A stretch of DNA of 64,000 nt from Nostoc edaphicum CCNP1411 (GCF_014023275.1 NZ_CP054698.1:7277001-7341000), one strand, 5' to 3'. Positions 29,391 through 41,000 are shown, counted from the first letter of the stretch. A program made the numbers and translations. The notes: generated from the sequence alone by a model not told the origin.

Positions 29391-29580
29391 AGAATTCAGA
29401 AGTCAGAATTCAGGAGTCAGAATCAATTGGATGGGGATTCAGACGCCAACGAAAAAGTAGACACCGTGCAGACGATGGGGTTTTAAACCCGTTTATTCAT
29501 CCACCAGCGATGCACTGAGCGTGGTCGAAGTGTCGCACAGAATTCAATTCTGAATTCTGGCTCCTGACTCCTGAATTCTG
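29391..29580. repeat. inverted repeats flanking a 110-base core, NRPS4-NRPS5 gap
   Basis: GAATTCAGGAGTCAGAATC on the left and its near reverse complement (GGCTCCTGACTCCTGAATTC) on the right face each other, with a GGGTTTTAAACCC-like palindrome inside. It could be a small mobile element or a simple repeat pair. Confidence 0.6.
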
Positions 29581-29672
29581 TTTGATAAATGCCTTGCTGC
29601 ACAAAGTTGGAGATGTTTTTACAACTAACTGATAATTATTGTCATATAGTGTGAAATAATAGCAATACTAAC

Positions 29673-29700
29673 TTGACTTAGCAAAATTATTTCCTAATAA
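29673..29700 (+). promoter_or_regulatory. candidate sigma-70-type promoter for NRPS5
   Basis: TTGACT and TAATAA are separated by 16 bases, about 270 bases before the NRPS5 start in the largest gap of the assembly line. An internal promoter here is plausible; no start site can be proven from sequence. Confidence 0.35.
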
Positions 29701-29728
29701 GACATTTCAATTTCGTGAGGTACGGAAA

Positions 29729-29941
29729 TACCCCACCCGTGCTATCGCGCACCCTCTCCCTTAATCCCCTCCAATTACCCCCCTCAATCCCCCCTTGCAA
29801 AGGGGGGAAGCCGGAAATTCAGTTCCCTCCCCTTTGCAAGTAAATTCTCTGGTTATTCAACATTAGAAATTCACCTTACAAAGGGGGAAGCCGGAAATCC
29901 AGTTCCCTCCCCTTTGCAAGGGGAGGGTTAGGGTGGGGTAA
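29729..29941. repeat. compound palindromic repeat upstream of NRPS5
   Basis: Two reverse-oriented units separated by AT-rich spacer fill the leader just before the NRPS5 ATG, so the 5' end of this mRNA would be heavily folded if transcription begins at 29700. Confidence 0.87.
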
Positions 29942-29972
29942 AATCTGTGATTCCTGCGAATAATTTCTTAAT

Positions 29973-32900
29973 ATGAGTCATTCACAGCCCAACACCTCTG
30001 AACTACAGGCGTTACACAAACGACAACTTTTAGCAAAACTCTTGCAACAGCAAGCAGCCAAGCAACAAAATTTTCCCCTATCCTTTGCCCAAAAGCGGCT
30101 ATGGTTTCTCGAACAGCTACAACCAGGATTATCTGTTTACAATCTTCCCAGCGCCTTACGTTTGAAGGGAAAGCTGAATATTAACGCCTTGGGGCAAAGT
30201 TTACAGTCAATCGTCCGTCGTCACGAAATCCTTCACACCAGTTTTTCTGTAGTTAATGACGAACCTGTACAAAATATTGCTGCAAAATTTTCACTCACAC
30301 TGCCTTTAGTTGATTTGCGCGGATTATCACCAGAACATCAAGCAGCGCAAGTCATGCAACAGGCAAAGCTTTTAACTGTGCGTCCTTTCCATCTGACTCA
30401 GGCTCCGTTGTTGCGTGTGGCACTTCTGCAACTAAGTACTACGGAATATGTGCTGCTGTTTGTCATGCAGCACATTATTGCTGATTATTGGTCAATGCGT
30501 GTCTTGGTGAGAGAATTGGCATTGCTATATCAAGGATATAGTGAAGGTAAACCATTACTTTTACCTGATTTATCAATTCAGTATGTAGATTTTGCTACTT
30601 GGCAACAGAAATGGCTGCAAAGCGAAGCACGCACCAATCAACTAACTTATTGGAAAAAACAACTCCAAAATTGTCCCCGTGAATTATCCCTACCAATAGA
30701 TTATCCTCGTCCAGCAAGACAGACTTTCAAAGGAGCGCGGCAGTTTTTTACACTGTCACTAGCATTATCTGACAGGCTGGGGCAAGTGAGTCAACAGCAA
30801 GGTGCTACATTATTTATGACCATGCTGACAGCATTTAATGTCTTGCTCTATCGCTACAGTGGACAAAAAGATATTCTGGTAGGCTCCACGGTTACTAGCC
30901 GCGATCGCCCAGAAATTGCTAATCTAATTGGGTTATTTGTAAATAATCTGGTTTTTCGTACCAATTTATCTGGTAATCCTAGTTTTTGTGACTTACTGAA
31001 TCAAGTCCGTGAAACAGTCTTGGGGGCGTTATCTCATCAAGAATTGCCCTTTGAAGACTTGGTAGAACAACTGCAACCGGAACGGAATTTAAGTCAAAAT
31101 CCTCTGTTTCAGGTAATGTTTATTCTCCACAATACCAAGAGCCAAAGCACTGATTTAGCTGGATTGACAATTGAACCTTTGGAGACTGAACATTCTACCA
31201 CCCGCTTTGATTTGAGCTTGGATATGTACGAAACACCAAGGGGATTAACGGGGACATTGGAGTATAGTACCGATTTATTCCAAGCAGCAACCATCGATCG
31301 CCTGATTCAGAATTTCCAAACACTGCTGCATGGAATTGGGGAAAATCCCGAACAATCTATTGCTGAGTTGCCTTTACTCACAGAGAATGAGCAACAACAG
31401 CTACTTGTGCAATGGAATGATACTGTTGTAGAAATTCCTGATTTATGCGTTCATGAATTATTTGCTCAACAAGCCGCAAGAACACCAGATAAAATAGCAG
31501 TTATTTTTGAGAATAAATCCCTAACTTACAGAGAACTTAACACGAAAGCGAATCAACTCGCCCATTCTTTGCAAAAGTTGGGTGTTCAAACAGAAACACG
31601 GGTGGGGATTTGCTGCGATCGCTCCTTGGAAATGGCGATCGCACTTTTGGCAGTTCTCAAAGCTGGAGCCGCATATATTCCCCTCGATCCTGCTTATCCT
31701 CAAGAGCGTTTGGCGTTTATCCTCCAAGATGCTCAAATATCAATATTACTTACTCAAAATAAATTATTAAATTTATTACCGGAAAATACTGCGGAAATTC
31801 TTTGTATAGATAAGCATATTGATAATTCAGAGAGTGAGAATCCCTTAGTTAAAGTTTACCCCAATCAGCTAGCCTATCTAATTTACACCTCTGGCTCTAC
31901 AGGTACACCGAAAGGTGTGCAAATTTTGCACAGAGGACTGACCAACTTTTTGAATACAATGGCGAAAATGCCGGGATTAACGGCAAAAGATACCCTCCTC
32001 GCCGTGACAACCTTAGCATTTGACATCGCCGCCTTAGAGATTTTCTTGCCGTTAATTGTTGGTGCTAGTCTGGTGCTTGTACCACGGGAGGTAACACTAG
32101 ATGGAGTCCAACTAGCAGCCGCCATAGAAGAACATCAAATCTCTGTTATGCAAGCTACTCCAGCCACCTGGCGCTTACTCCTAGCTAGTGGTTGGCGTGG
32201 GAAAAAAGATTTAAAAATTCTCTGCGGTGGAGAAGTTTTAGATAATTCCCTCGCCCAGGAGTTAATATCATGCAGTGGAGAAGTTTGGAACCTTTACGGG
32301 CCAACAGAAACTACAATTTGGTCAGCTGCTCAAAAACTCAGTCCGTGTGAGTCTGTTACCATTGGTCGTCCCATCGCCAATACTCAATTTTACGTCCTTG
32401 ATGACCATTTGCAACCTGTTCCCGTGGGTGTACCAGGAGAACTCTACATTGGTGGTGCGGGAGTAGCACGGGGTTATTGGCAACGTCCAGATTTAACAGC
32501 AGAGAGGTTTGTGGCAAATCCATTTGTTGGGGAATGGGGACTGGGGAATAGGGACTGGGGACTGGGGACTGGGGACTGGGGACTGGGGGAAAGGGAGAAG
32601 AGTTTTCCCCTCTTCCCCTCGCACCCTGCCTCTCTGCCTCTTTTCAATGCCCCATGCCCCATCCCCAATCTCTACAAAACAGGCGATCGCGTTCGTTATC
32701 TCCCCGATGGTAATTTAGAATACTTGGGTCGTTTAGATAACCAAGTGAAAATTCGGGGTTATCGCATTGAATTGGGTGAAATTGAAGCGGTACTCAATCA
32801 ACATCCCGAAGTGGCTCAGGCTGTAGTTACTGTGAGGGAGGATGAACCGGGAGAGCGTCGTTTAGTTGCGTATGTTGTCCACAATACACCCCACCCCAGC

Positions 32901-35900
32901 CCTCCCCTTGCTAAGGGGAGGGTGCGCGTTAGCGCGGGTGGGGTTACTATCCGTTCTTTCTTAGCGACAAAACTACCAGCCTACATGATCCCGGCAGCGA
33001 TTGTAGTACTGGAAAAATTACCTCTTACACCTAATGGTAAAGTTGATCGTCAAGCGTTACCAAATCCTGATGTAAATTCGGTGGCGACTACAGCCACGGC
33101 TTCTTATACACCTACACAAGAACTGTTGACAGGCATTTGGGCATCGGTGTTGGGTATAGAGTTAGTCGAAATTTATGATAATTTCTTCAATTTAGGAGGA
33201 CATTCGCTGTTAGCAACGCGGGTAGTTTCTCAAATTCGGCAGGTGTTTAATGTAGAATTTCCCTTGCGTCATCTATTTGAAACGCCAGTACTCGCTAATT
33301 TGGCAGAGGTAATTGAGCAAAGCCAAGCTTTAAATGTAGCCCCGGCGATATTGCCAATTCAGCGCAGTGGTAATTTACCTCTGTCTTTTGCCCAGCAACG
33401 CTTTTGGATTTTGTCGCAGTTAGAGCCAGATAGCCCATTTTACAATATTCCCTTGGCGGTGGAAATTCAGGGAAATATTGACTTGGGGATTTTGCAGCGT
33501 AGTTTTGATGAGATGGTGCAACAACAGGAAATTCTCAGGACAACTTTTCAAAGTGTTGATGGACAACCTGTTTTGAGGATTGCTGATTTTTGTCAGATCA
33601 ATATATTAGCAATTGATTTGCAAGCTCTGGCGGCTAATGAACAGCAACAGGAAATTAAAGATTTGGTGTTGCTGCTCTCACAACAACCGTTTAATTTGGA
33701 GGATGGGCCACTACTGCGGGTGCAGTTGTTGCGTTTGGGTGATACACGTCATGTTTTGCTGTTGACGTTGCATCATATCATTGCTGATGCTTGGTCTATG
33801 GGGTTATTGGTTAGGAATGTGGTGGGGTTATATCACGCAGAGGCATCCAGGCGCACAAAGGAGGAGAAATTTACAGATATTCAATATGTGGATTTTGCTT
33901 ACTGGCAGCGACAATGGTTGCAGGGTGAGGTTTTAGAGGGGCATTTGGAATATTGGCGACAGCAGTTAGCTGATGCGCCTGCAATGCTGGAGTTACCGAC
34001 GGATTATTCTCGTCCGGCTGTACAATCTTTTCGGGGGGCTGTGCATCGCTTTAGTTTGTCTTCGGGGTTAACTGAAGCCTTAAAACAGTTAAGTCAGCGT
34101 CATCAGAGTACTTTATTCATGACTTTGCTGGCTACTTTGAATGTGCTGTTACATCGTTATACGGGCAGTGATGATATTGTTGTTGGTAGTGCGATCGCTA
34201 ATCGAAATCGTGTAGAGACAGAATCATTAATTGGCTGTTTTGCCAATACTTTAGCACTGCGTAGCGATTTAAGCGGCTATCCCACCTTTAAAACGTTACT
34301 GCAACGAGTCCGAGCAACCGCTCTCGGTGCTTATGCTCATCAAGATTTACCTTTTGAGCAATTAGTGGAAGTTCTTCAGCCGGTGCGATCGCTCAGTCAT
34401 ACGCCAATTTTTCAAGTTATGCTGATATTGCAAAATCTCCCTCTGCCAGAATTAGATATGGCAGGGATACAATGTCAAATTCTTGACGCAGATAGTGGAA
34501 CGGCAAAATTTGACCTGACTTGGATAGTTAGCGAAACTCTAGAGGGACTGAGTTGTAAGCTGGAGTACAACACCGATTTATTTTCAGCGTCAACTATTGC
34601 GCGTTTGGCTGGACATCTGGAAACACTATTAGAAGCCGTTGTTGCTAATCCTCAACAATCGATTGCCGAACTACCTTTGTTGAGTGCTGGTGAAAAACAG
34701 CAATTGGTACAATGGAACCAAACTCAACGGGAATATCCTGATGGGCAATGTTTACATGAATTATTTACTGCCCAAGTCAGCCAAATTCCTAAACACACCG
34801 CCGTTATTTGGGGTAGAGAAAGTTTAAGTTATCAGGAATTAAACACCAAAGCTAATCAGCTGGCTCACTACCTACAAAGTTTAGGCGTGCAGCCAGAGGT
34901 TCCCGTGGGGATTTGTGTAAATCGTTCCCTGGATATGATTATCGGTTTGTTGGGTATTCTGAAAGCTGGAGGCGCTTACGTTCCCCTTGATCCCAGTTAT
35001 CCTCAAGAAAGACTGGGATTAATTATTCAAAATGCTCAGATTCAGGTTTTGATTAGCCAGCAGCAGCAATTGCCCAAATTGCCCAGCTTAGATATTCCCG
35101 TAATTTGCCTAGATACAGATGCAGAAGCAATTTCTTTACAAAATACCGCGAATCCCAGCAGTAGCCTCACCCCAGACAATCTGGCGTACATCATCTACAC
35201 CTCTGGAACCACAGGTATTCCTAAAGGTGTTGCAATTTCCCATCGCAGTCCTGTTACCTTAATATATTGGGCAAAAGAAGTTTATTCAGCAGCACAATTA
35301 GCAGGTGTCCTTGGCTCCACATCCATTTGTTTTGATTTATCGGTGTTTGAAATCTTCGTAACTCTGAGTTGCGGAGGAAGCGTGATTTTGGCAGATAACG
35401 CCCTTCAGTTACCAGAATTACCAGCCGCAGGGCAAGTAACTCTGCTCAACACCGTTCCTTCAGCCGCCAGAGAATTGCTGCGTCTCAACGCCATTCCTGC
35501 ATCAGTGCGGACTGTGAATTTAGCAGGAGAACCCCTACCGAAATCCTTGGTACAACAACTTTACCAACAATCCACCATTGACCAAGTATTCAACCTCTAT
35601 GGGCCTTCAGAAGATACAACTTACTCCACATTTACCCTTATTCCCAAAGACAGCAATCAAGCCCCAACTATTGGTCATCCGATTGCCAATACTCAAGTTT
35701 ATATTTTAGATAAAAACCTGCAACCATTACCCATTGGCGTACCCGGTGAAATTTACCTCGGTGGCGCAGGAATTGCCCGTGGTTATTGGCAACAACCAGA
35801 TTTAACAGCAGAAAGGTTTGTGGCAAATCCGTTTGACAATTCAAAATTGTATAAAACTGGCGATCGCGCCCGTTATCTTGATGATGGTAATATTGAATAC

Positions 35901-37922
35901 TTGGGGCGCTGGGATCATCAGGTAAAGTTGCGCGGTTTCCGCATTGAGTTAGGGGAAATTGAAGCAGTGTTACATCAGCATCCGGGGGTATTACAAGCAG
36001 TAGCGATCGCGCGACAAGATACGCTAGATCATGCGCGTTTGGTTGCCTATGTGGTTCCCAAGTCAAAGCTACAAGAGACAGAGTTACGCCAATTTCTAGC
36101 GGCAAAGTTACCTGGCTACATGGTGCCGTCAGCCTTGGTAATTCTGGAAACTCTGCCATTAACTGCTAATGGTAAAGTTGATCGTCGTGCCTTGCCGATT
36201 CCCGAATTGGGGCCAGTAAATACCTCTTTCACTGTCTCCCGTACACCTTTAGAGCAACAATTAGTTACTATTTGGAGTCAGGTTTTAGGTGTAGAATCAA
36301 TTGGTATTCACGATAATTTCTTTAGTTTGGGTGGTGATTCTATCCTAGCAATTCAGGTGGTTGCGAAGGCGAATCAGCAAGGGTTGGCATTACTGCCTCG
36401 GCAAATGTTTCAATATCAAACAGTGGCAGAATTAGCAGCTATTGTGGATACCAATGGGGAAATATCCATACCCCAGGAGGTAGTAACGGGAGATATTCCC
36501 CTGACTCCAATTCAACACTGGTTTTTTGAGGAAAATCCAGTTGATTCGCACCATTGGAACCAAGCAATTATTTTGGAAGTGCAGCAGCCTCTTAATTTTA
36601 CTTGGTTGCGGCAAGCGTTAGATAAGATAATTATTCATCATGATGGATTGCGATCGTATTACCCCACCCCAGCCCTCCCCTTGGAAAGGGGAGAGAAAAA
36701 GATTTCTGATCTCTCCCCTTTCCAAGGGGGGATTAAGGGGGGTGTATATATTGATTTATCGGAATTAGCGGTTGTAGCACCGGAGAAAGTGCAAAAAGCG
36801 ATCGCCACCCATGCCAATGATTTACAAGCTAGTTTTGACCTAAATAATCCGCCATTGCTGCGTGTGGCCTATTTTGACTTGGGCGAACAGCAAAACCATC
36901 GCCTGTTAATCATCATTCATCACTTAATTGTTGATGGCATTTCCTGGCGGATTCTTCTAGAAGACTTGCAATCAGCCTACCAGCAACTTAGTCAAAAACA
37001 GGAGATTCAACTACCACCAAAAACTACATCCTTTCAACAATGGGCAATCCAACTCAGAGATTATGCCCAAACTGCTAATTTGCAACCAGCATTAGATTAT
37101 TGGACATCCCCTTCTTGGCAACAAATTACTTCTCTACCAATAGATGATCCCCAAGGTTGCAACACAATGGCAGATGTAGATACCTACTCTGTTTCTCTAA
37201 GTTATCAAGACACTCAAGCCTTACTCCAACAAGTTCCCGCAGCCTACCACACACAAATTAATGATGTTCTCTTGACAGCCTTAGTATTAGCATTCCACTC
37301 TTGGAGTGGCGATCGCCATCTTTTAGTAGAATTAGAAGGACACGGGCGAGAAGATTTGTTTCCAAGTATGAATTTATCTCGCACAGTGGGTTGGTTTACC
37401 AGTCTCTTCCCGTTATTCTTAAATATAGAAGCATCATCTGAACTGGGAGATTCCCTAAAAACAATTAAAGAGCAACTCCGTCAAGTACCAGATCGTGGTA
37501 TTAGTTATGGATTATTACGCTACTTAGCTTCCCCAACAATTCAAGCAAAATTGCAGGCAGTTCCCTCACCACAGGTACGATTTAATTATCTCGGACAATC
37601 TGACCAAATCTTTTCCCAATCATCTCTTTTCATCCCGGCGCGTGAGTCTGTCGGTCATAGCCGCAGCCAGCGAGGAACACGCAACACCCTGATCGAAATT
37701 AATAGTATCGTTACAGGAGGACAACTGCGATTTGATTGGTTCTATAGTCGAACTCTACATAAAGAGCAAACAATAGCCACCCTAGCCGAAAATTATCAAA
37801 CAAAATTGCGATCGCTAATTCAGCATTGTCTCTCCCCCAACGCTAACGGGTTCACTCCCTCTGACTTTCCCCAGATGGAACTTACTCAAGCAGAACTCGA
37901 TAAATTATTAGCAGACATATAA
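29973..37922 (+). CDS. NRPS5, C-A(Gly)-PCP-C-A(Ala)-PCP-E, two modules
   Basis: This is a two-module synthetase of 2649 residues following the thiazole module. The first C domain (about 36-476) has QHIIADY at 166-172: Gln replaces the first His and Tyr the Gly, while the second His and the Asp remain. The first A (about 490-1030) reads DILQLGLIWK, predicting Gly. The second C has HHIIADA. The second A (about 1590-2075) reads DLFNNALTYK, predicting Ala. The PCP has GGDS, and the E domain (about 2170-2646) has HHLIVDGISW, so D-Ala is expected. Inserts: a GACTGGG-type tandem array at 32526-32600 in the NPF-LYKTGD loop, and palindromic repeats at 32887-32943 and 36661-36743. No clear ribosome site precedes the ATG, and a 593-base gap upstream could hold a separate promoter. 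Confidence 0.96.
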   Translation: MSHSQPNTSELQALHKRQLLAKLLQQQAAKQQNFPLSFAQKRLWFLEQLQPGLSVYNLPSALRLKGKLNINALGQSLQSIVRRHEILHTSFSVVNDEPVQNIAAKFSLTLPLVDLRGLSPEHQAAQVMQQAKLLTVRPFHLTQAPLLRVALLQLSTTEYVLLFVMQHIIADYWSMRVLVRELALLYQGYSEGKPLLLPDLSIQYVDFATWQQKWLQSEARTNQLTYWKKQLQNCPRELSLPIDYPRPARQTFKGARQFFTLSLALSDRLGQVSQQQGATLFMTMLTAFNVLLYRYSGQKDILVGSTVTSRDRPEIANLIGLFVNNLVFRTNLSGNPSFCDLLNQVRETVLGALSHQELPFEDLVEQLQPERNLSQNPLFQVMFILHNTKSQSTDLAGLTIEPLETEHSTTRFDLSLDMYETPRGLTGTLEYSTDLFQAATIDRLIQNFQTLLHGIGENPEQSIAELPLLTENEQQQLLVQWNDTVVEIPDLCVHELFAQQAARTPDKIAVIFENKSLTYRELNTKANQLAHSLQKLGVQTETRVGICCDRSLEMAIALLAVLKAGAAYIPLDPAYPQERLAFILQDAQISILLTQNKLLNLLPENTAEILCIDKHIDNSESENPLVKVYPNQLAYLIYTSGSTGTPKGVQILHRGLTNFLNTMAKMPGLTAKDTLLAVTTLAFDIAALEIFLPLIVGASLVLVPREVTLDGVQLAAAIEEHQISVMQATPATWRLLLASGWRGKKDLKILCGGEVLDNSLAQELISCSGEVWNLYGPTETTIWSAAQKLSPCESVTIGRPIANTQFYVLDDHLQPVPVGVPGELYIGGAGVARGYWQRPDLTAERFVANPFVGEWGLGNRDWGLGTGDWGLGEREKSFPLFPSHPASLPLFNAPCPIPNLYKTGDRVRYLPDGNLEYLGRLDNQVKIRGYRIELGEIEAVLNQHPEVAQAVVTVREDEPGERRLVAYVVHNTPHPSPPLAKGRVRVSAGGVTIRSFLATKLPAYMIPAAIVVLEKLPLTPNGKVDRQALPNPDVNSVATTATASYTPTQELLTGIWASVLGIELVEIYDNFFNLGGHSLLATRVVSQIRQVFNVEFPLRHLFETPVLANLAEVIEQSQALNVAPAILPIQRSGNLPLSFAQQRFWILSQLEPDSPFYNIPLAVEIQGNIDLGILQRSFDEMVQQQEILRTTFQSVDGQPVLRIADFCQINILAIDLQALAANEQQQEIKDLVLLLSQQPFNLEDGPLLRVQLLRLGDTRHVLLLTLHHIIADAWSMGLLVRNVVGLYHAEASRRTKEEKFTDIQYVDFAYWQRQWLQGEVLEGHLEYWRQQLADAPAMLELPTDYSRPAVQSFRGAVHRFSLSSGLTEALKQLSQRHQSTLFMTLLATLNVLLHRYTGSDDIVVGSAIANRNRVETESLIGCFANTLALRSDLSGYPTFKTLLQRVRATALGAYAHQDLPFEQLVEVLQPVRSLSHTPIFQVMLILQNLPLPELDMAGIQCQILDADSGTAKFDLTWIVSETLEGLSCKLEYNTDLFSASTIARLAGHLETLLEAVVANPQQSIAELPLLSAGEKQQLVQWNQTQREYPDGQCLHELFTAQVSQIPKHTAVIWGRESLSYQELNTKANQLAHYLQSLGVQPEVPVGICVNRSLDMIIGLLGILKAGGAYVPLDPSYPQERLGLIIQNAQIQVLISQQQQLPKLPSLDIPVICLDTDAEAISLQNTANPSSSLTPDNLAYIIYTSGTTGIPKGVAISHRSPVTLIYWAKEVYSAAQLAGVLGSTSICFDLSVFEIFVTLSCGGSVILADNALQLPELPAAGQVTLLNTVPSAARELLRLNAIPASVRTVNLAGEPLPKSLVQQLYQQSTIDQVFNLYGPSEDTTYSTFTLIPKDSNQAPTIGHPIANTQVYILDKNLQPLPIGVPGEIYLGGAGIARGYWQQPDLTAERFVANPFDNSKLYKTGDRARYLDDGNIEYLGRWDHQVKLRGFRIELGEIEAVLHQHPGVLQAVAIARQDTLDHARLVAYVVPKSKLQETELRQFLAAKLPGYMVPSALVILETLPLTANGKVDRRALPIPELGPVNTSFTVSRTPLEQQLVTIWSQVLGVESIGIHDNFFSLGGDSILAIQVVAKANQQGLALLPRQMFQYQTVAELAAIVDTNGEISIPQEVVTGDIPLTPIQHWFFEENPVDSHHWNQAIILEVQQPLNFTWLRQALDKIIIHHDGLRSYYPTPALPLERGEKKISDLSPFQGGIKGGVYIDLSELAVVAPEKVQKAIATHANDLQASFDLNNPPLLRVAYFDLGEQQNHRLLIIIHHLIVDGISWRILLEDLQSAYQQLSQKQEIQLPPKTTSFQQWAIQLRDYAQTANLQPALDYWTSPSWQQITSLPIDDPQGCNTMADVDTYSVSLSYQDTQALLQQVPAAYHTQINDVLLTALVLAFHSWSGDRHLLVELEGHGREDLFPSMNLSRTVGWFTSLFPLFLNIEASSELGDSLKTIKEQLRQVPDRGISYGLLRYLASPTIQAKLQAVPSPQVRFNYLGQSDQIFSQSSLFIPARESVGHSRSQRGTRNTLIEINSIVTGGQLRFDWFYSRTLHKEQTIATLAENYQTKLRSLIQHCLSPNANGFTPSDFPQMELTQAELDKLLADI
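32526..32670. repeat. GGGGACT tandem array and ATGCCCC units in NRPS5 A-domain loop
   Basis: Five GGGGACTG-type units encode GDWGLGTGDWGLG, then a C-rich part encodes FNAPCPIPN, all between VANPF and LYKTGD of the Gly A domain. Confidence 0.88.
32887..32943. repeat. palindromic repeat in A8-A9 loop of NRPS5
   Basis: Encodes PHPSPPLAKGRVRVSAGGV at the junction homologous to that of the 16177 copy in NRPS3. Confidence 0.87.
36661..36743. repeat. palindromic repeat in NRPS5 E domain
   Basis: Occupies the same region of the E domain as the NRPS2 insert at 11731. It uses CCTTGGAAAGG and CCTTTCCAAGG arms instead of the usual TTGCAA centre. Confidence 0.86.
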
Positions 37923-37952
37923 ATTAATTCGTAATTCGTAATTCGTAATTAA
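37923..37952. repeat. ATTCGTA tandem repeat
   Basis: AATTCGTAATTCGTAATTCG block directly after the NRPS5 stop. A reverse version (ACGAATTACGAATTA) occurs near 51910. Confidence 0.7.
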
Positions 37953-38053
37953 AAAAGTCAGATTGAATTAGGGTTTGTAAATTTAAATCTGTTGCCAGAT
38001 TTTAGATAGCGTAAGACTAATCTTCACAAAAATTCTAGTATCAACCAAAAATC

Positions 38054-41000
38054 ATGCCCGCCGTGGATAAACGTCAAAATATCGAAAACATCTATCCTCT
38101 CTCGCCAATGCAGCAGGGAATGCTATTCCATACCTTGCTGACACCACAGGCGGGCGTGTATGTGCCACAGGTTTGCTTGAATTTAGAAGGTAAACTAGAT
38201 GTCAATGCTATGCAAGCCGCTTGGCATGAGGTTATCAAAAATCATGCCGTTTTGCGATCGGCATTTTATTGGGAACAGCGTGATAAACCTTTCCAAGTCG
38301 TCTTTCGTCAAGTTGAATTTCCGTGGACATTTTTAGATTGGCGAGAAGTATCATCCGAAGAACAAAAAGCACGATTAGAGGAGTTTTTAGAGGGCGATCG
38401 CTATGACGGATTTGACCTGAAACAACCGCCCCTTATGCGTTTTGCCCTGATTCAACTTGCCGAATCTCACCACACTCTCATCTGGACACAACATCATCTA
38501 ATTCTCGATGGTTGGTCATCGGCGCTGGTTATTCAACAAGTCTTTCAACACTATTATCATTCACCGTCACGATACTCTAACCCGCGTCCCTACGGTGAAT
38601 ATATCGCTTGGTTGCAGCAACAGGATCAAGCGGCTGCTAAAACTTTTTGGCAAAAACAACTCCAAGGTTTTATTACCCCAACATCGCTGCCGATTTCTCA
38701 GAATTTACGCACCACTCAACCCAGTTTACAGGAAGAGATGCGATCGCTCAATCCTGACCAAACTGCCACTCTGCAAACCTGGGTAAAACAGCATCAATTA
38801 ACCCTAAATACACTGTTACAAGGAGCTTTTGCCCTACTCTTGAGTCGCTACTCTAACACCACAGATGTGGTATTTGGTGCCACATCATCGGGACGACCAG
38901 CAACTTTACCCGGTGTACAATCGATGGTGGGGCTATTTATCAACACATTACCCGTGCGAGTGCAGGTTTCACCCCAAGCAAACTTGGTTGAGTGGTTGCA
39001 AAAATTACAAGCACAACAAGCAGAATCATGGCAGTATGAATATACATCGCTGTTAGAAATCCAGGAATGGAGCGAACTGCCACGGGGTACTTCGTTATTT
39101 GAAAGTATTTTAGTATTTGAAAACTATCCCGTTGATACATCGGGAGTGCAGGGAAACCAAGATTTACGTATTGTTAACATTCAATCAATCGAGTGGACAA
39201 ATTTTCCTTTGACGCTGCTGGTGTCTGTGGGAAATAAGTTATCTGTAAAACTGAAGTACGATCGCAATCGGTTTGCACCTGTGGCAATGACTCAACTATT
39301 AGAGCATTTTTGTCTCCTACTGGAAAGGATGATAGTTCAGTCAGAGCAAAATTTGGGAACAATTTCCCTACTCACACACCAAGAACGTCAGCAGATTATT
39401 CAATGGAATCAAACCCAAACAGATTATCCTCAAGAATGTATTCATCACCAATTTGAAGCACAGGTAGCACGCACACCAGATAATATTGCCGTTGTTTTCC
39501 AAGAAGAGAAACTTACTTATAGAGAATTAAATCAGCGTGCGAACCAGTTAGCGCATTATTTACAAAAATTGGGAGTCCAGCCAGAAACATTAGTTGGGAT
39601 ATATTTAGAGCGATCCCTCTTAATGGTCATTGGCATCTTAGCTATCCTCAAAGCCGGAGCCGCCTACGTTCCCCTTGATCCTGATTATCCTACACAACGG
39701 TTAGGATACATTCTTAGTGAAACAGAGGTGCCAGTAATTTTTACCCAAGCATCTTTGTTAGAAAATTTACCTTGCCACAGCAGTAAAGCCGTATATTTAG
39801 ATCGGGATTGGCAGGAAATTACCCAGCATAAAAATCATAATATAAGTACTTTTGTCAACCCGGAAAATGCAATATATGTAATTTATACCTCTGGTTCCAC
39901 AGGAAAGCCCAAAGGCGTAATTAATACTCATCGTGGCGTTAGCAATCGGTTGTTTTGGATGCAGCAGCAGTATGGTTTACAAACAAGCGAACGTGTTCTG
40001 CAAAAAACGCCCTTTAGCTTTGATGTCTCCGTCTGGGAATTTTTCTGGACATTACTCAACGGCGCGTGTTTAGTAATGGCAAAACCGGGCGGACATCGAG
40101 ATCCAACGTATTTAGTTGAACTAATTGACCGAGAAAAAATTACAACTTTACATTTTGTACCTGCTATGTTGGGGGTATTTTTAGAAGCATTAGAACCCCT
40201 CCCCAACCCTCCCCTTGCTAAGGCTACGGTGTACACGGTTATCGAATCAGTAACAGTCCTCGAATTACCCCACCCTAACCCTCCCCTTGCAAAGGGGAGG
40301 GAACAAGATTTTCCGGTTTCCCCCCTTGGCAAGGGGGGATTAAGGGGGGTAAAACCCGGATCTCAAAGTAACTCCGATTTGGGTGTACACCCTCCCCAAG
40401 GCATTGGGAGGGTGCCCGTTAGCGCGGGTGGGGTTCTTTCCCAACCTCCCCGTTGTCAAAGTTTGAAACGGGTGATTTGTAGCGGCGAAGCTTTATCGCT
40501 GGAAATGCAAAATCGGTTTTTTCAGCGTTTGGATGCACAATTGCACAACCTTTATGGGCCAACGGAGGCGGCAATTGATGTAACTTACTATCAATGTCAA
40601 CCTGATGATGATTTACAAACAGTTCCTATCGGCCGCCCCATTGCCAATACACAAATTTATCTACTTGATGAGCATCTGCAACTAGTTCCCGTGGGTGTTC
40701 CGGGCGAACTCTACATTGGTGGTGTCGGAGTAGCACGGGGTTATTGGAAACGACCAGATTTAACCGCAGAACGGTTTGTACCGAATCCGTTTGAAAATTC
40801 CAAATTGTACAAAACTGGCGATCGCGCCCGTTATCTCCCAGATGGTAATATCGAGTATCTGGGAAGGTTGGATAATCAAGTAAAAATTCGGGGATTGCGG
40901 ATTGAGTTAGGTGAGATTGAGGCGGTACTTAATCAACATCCGGCTGTACAACAAGCGATTGTTACACTTCACCCAGACCAAACTGACAATCTGCGGTTGG

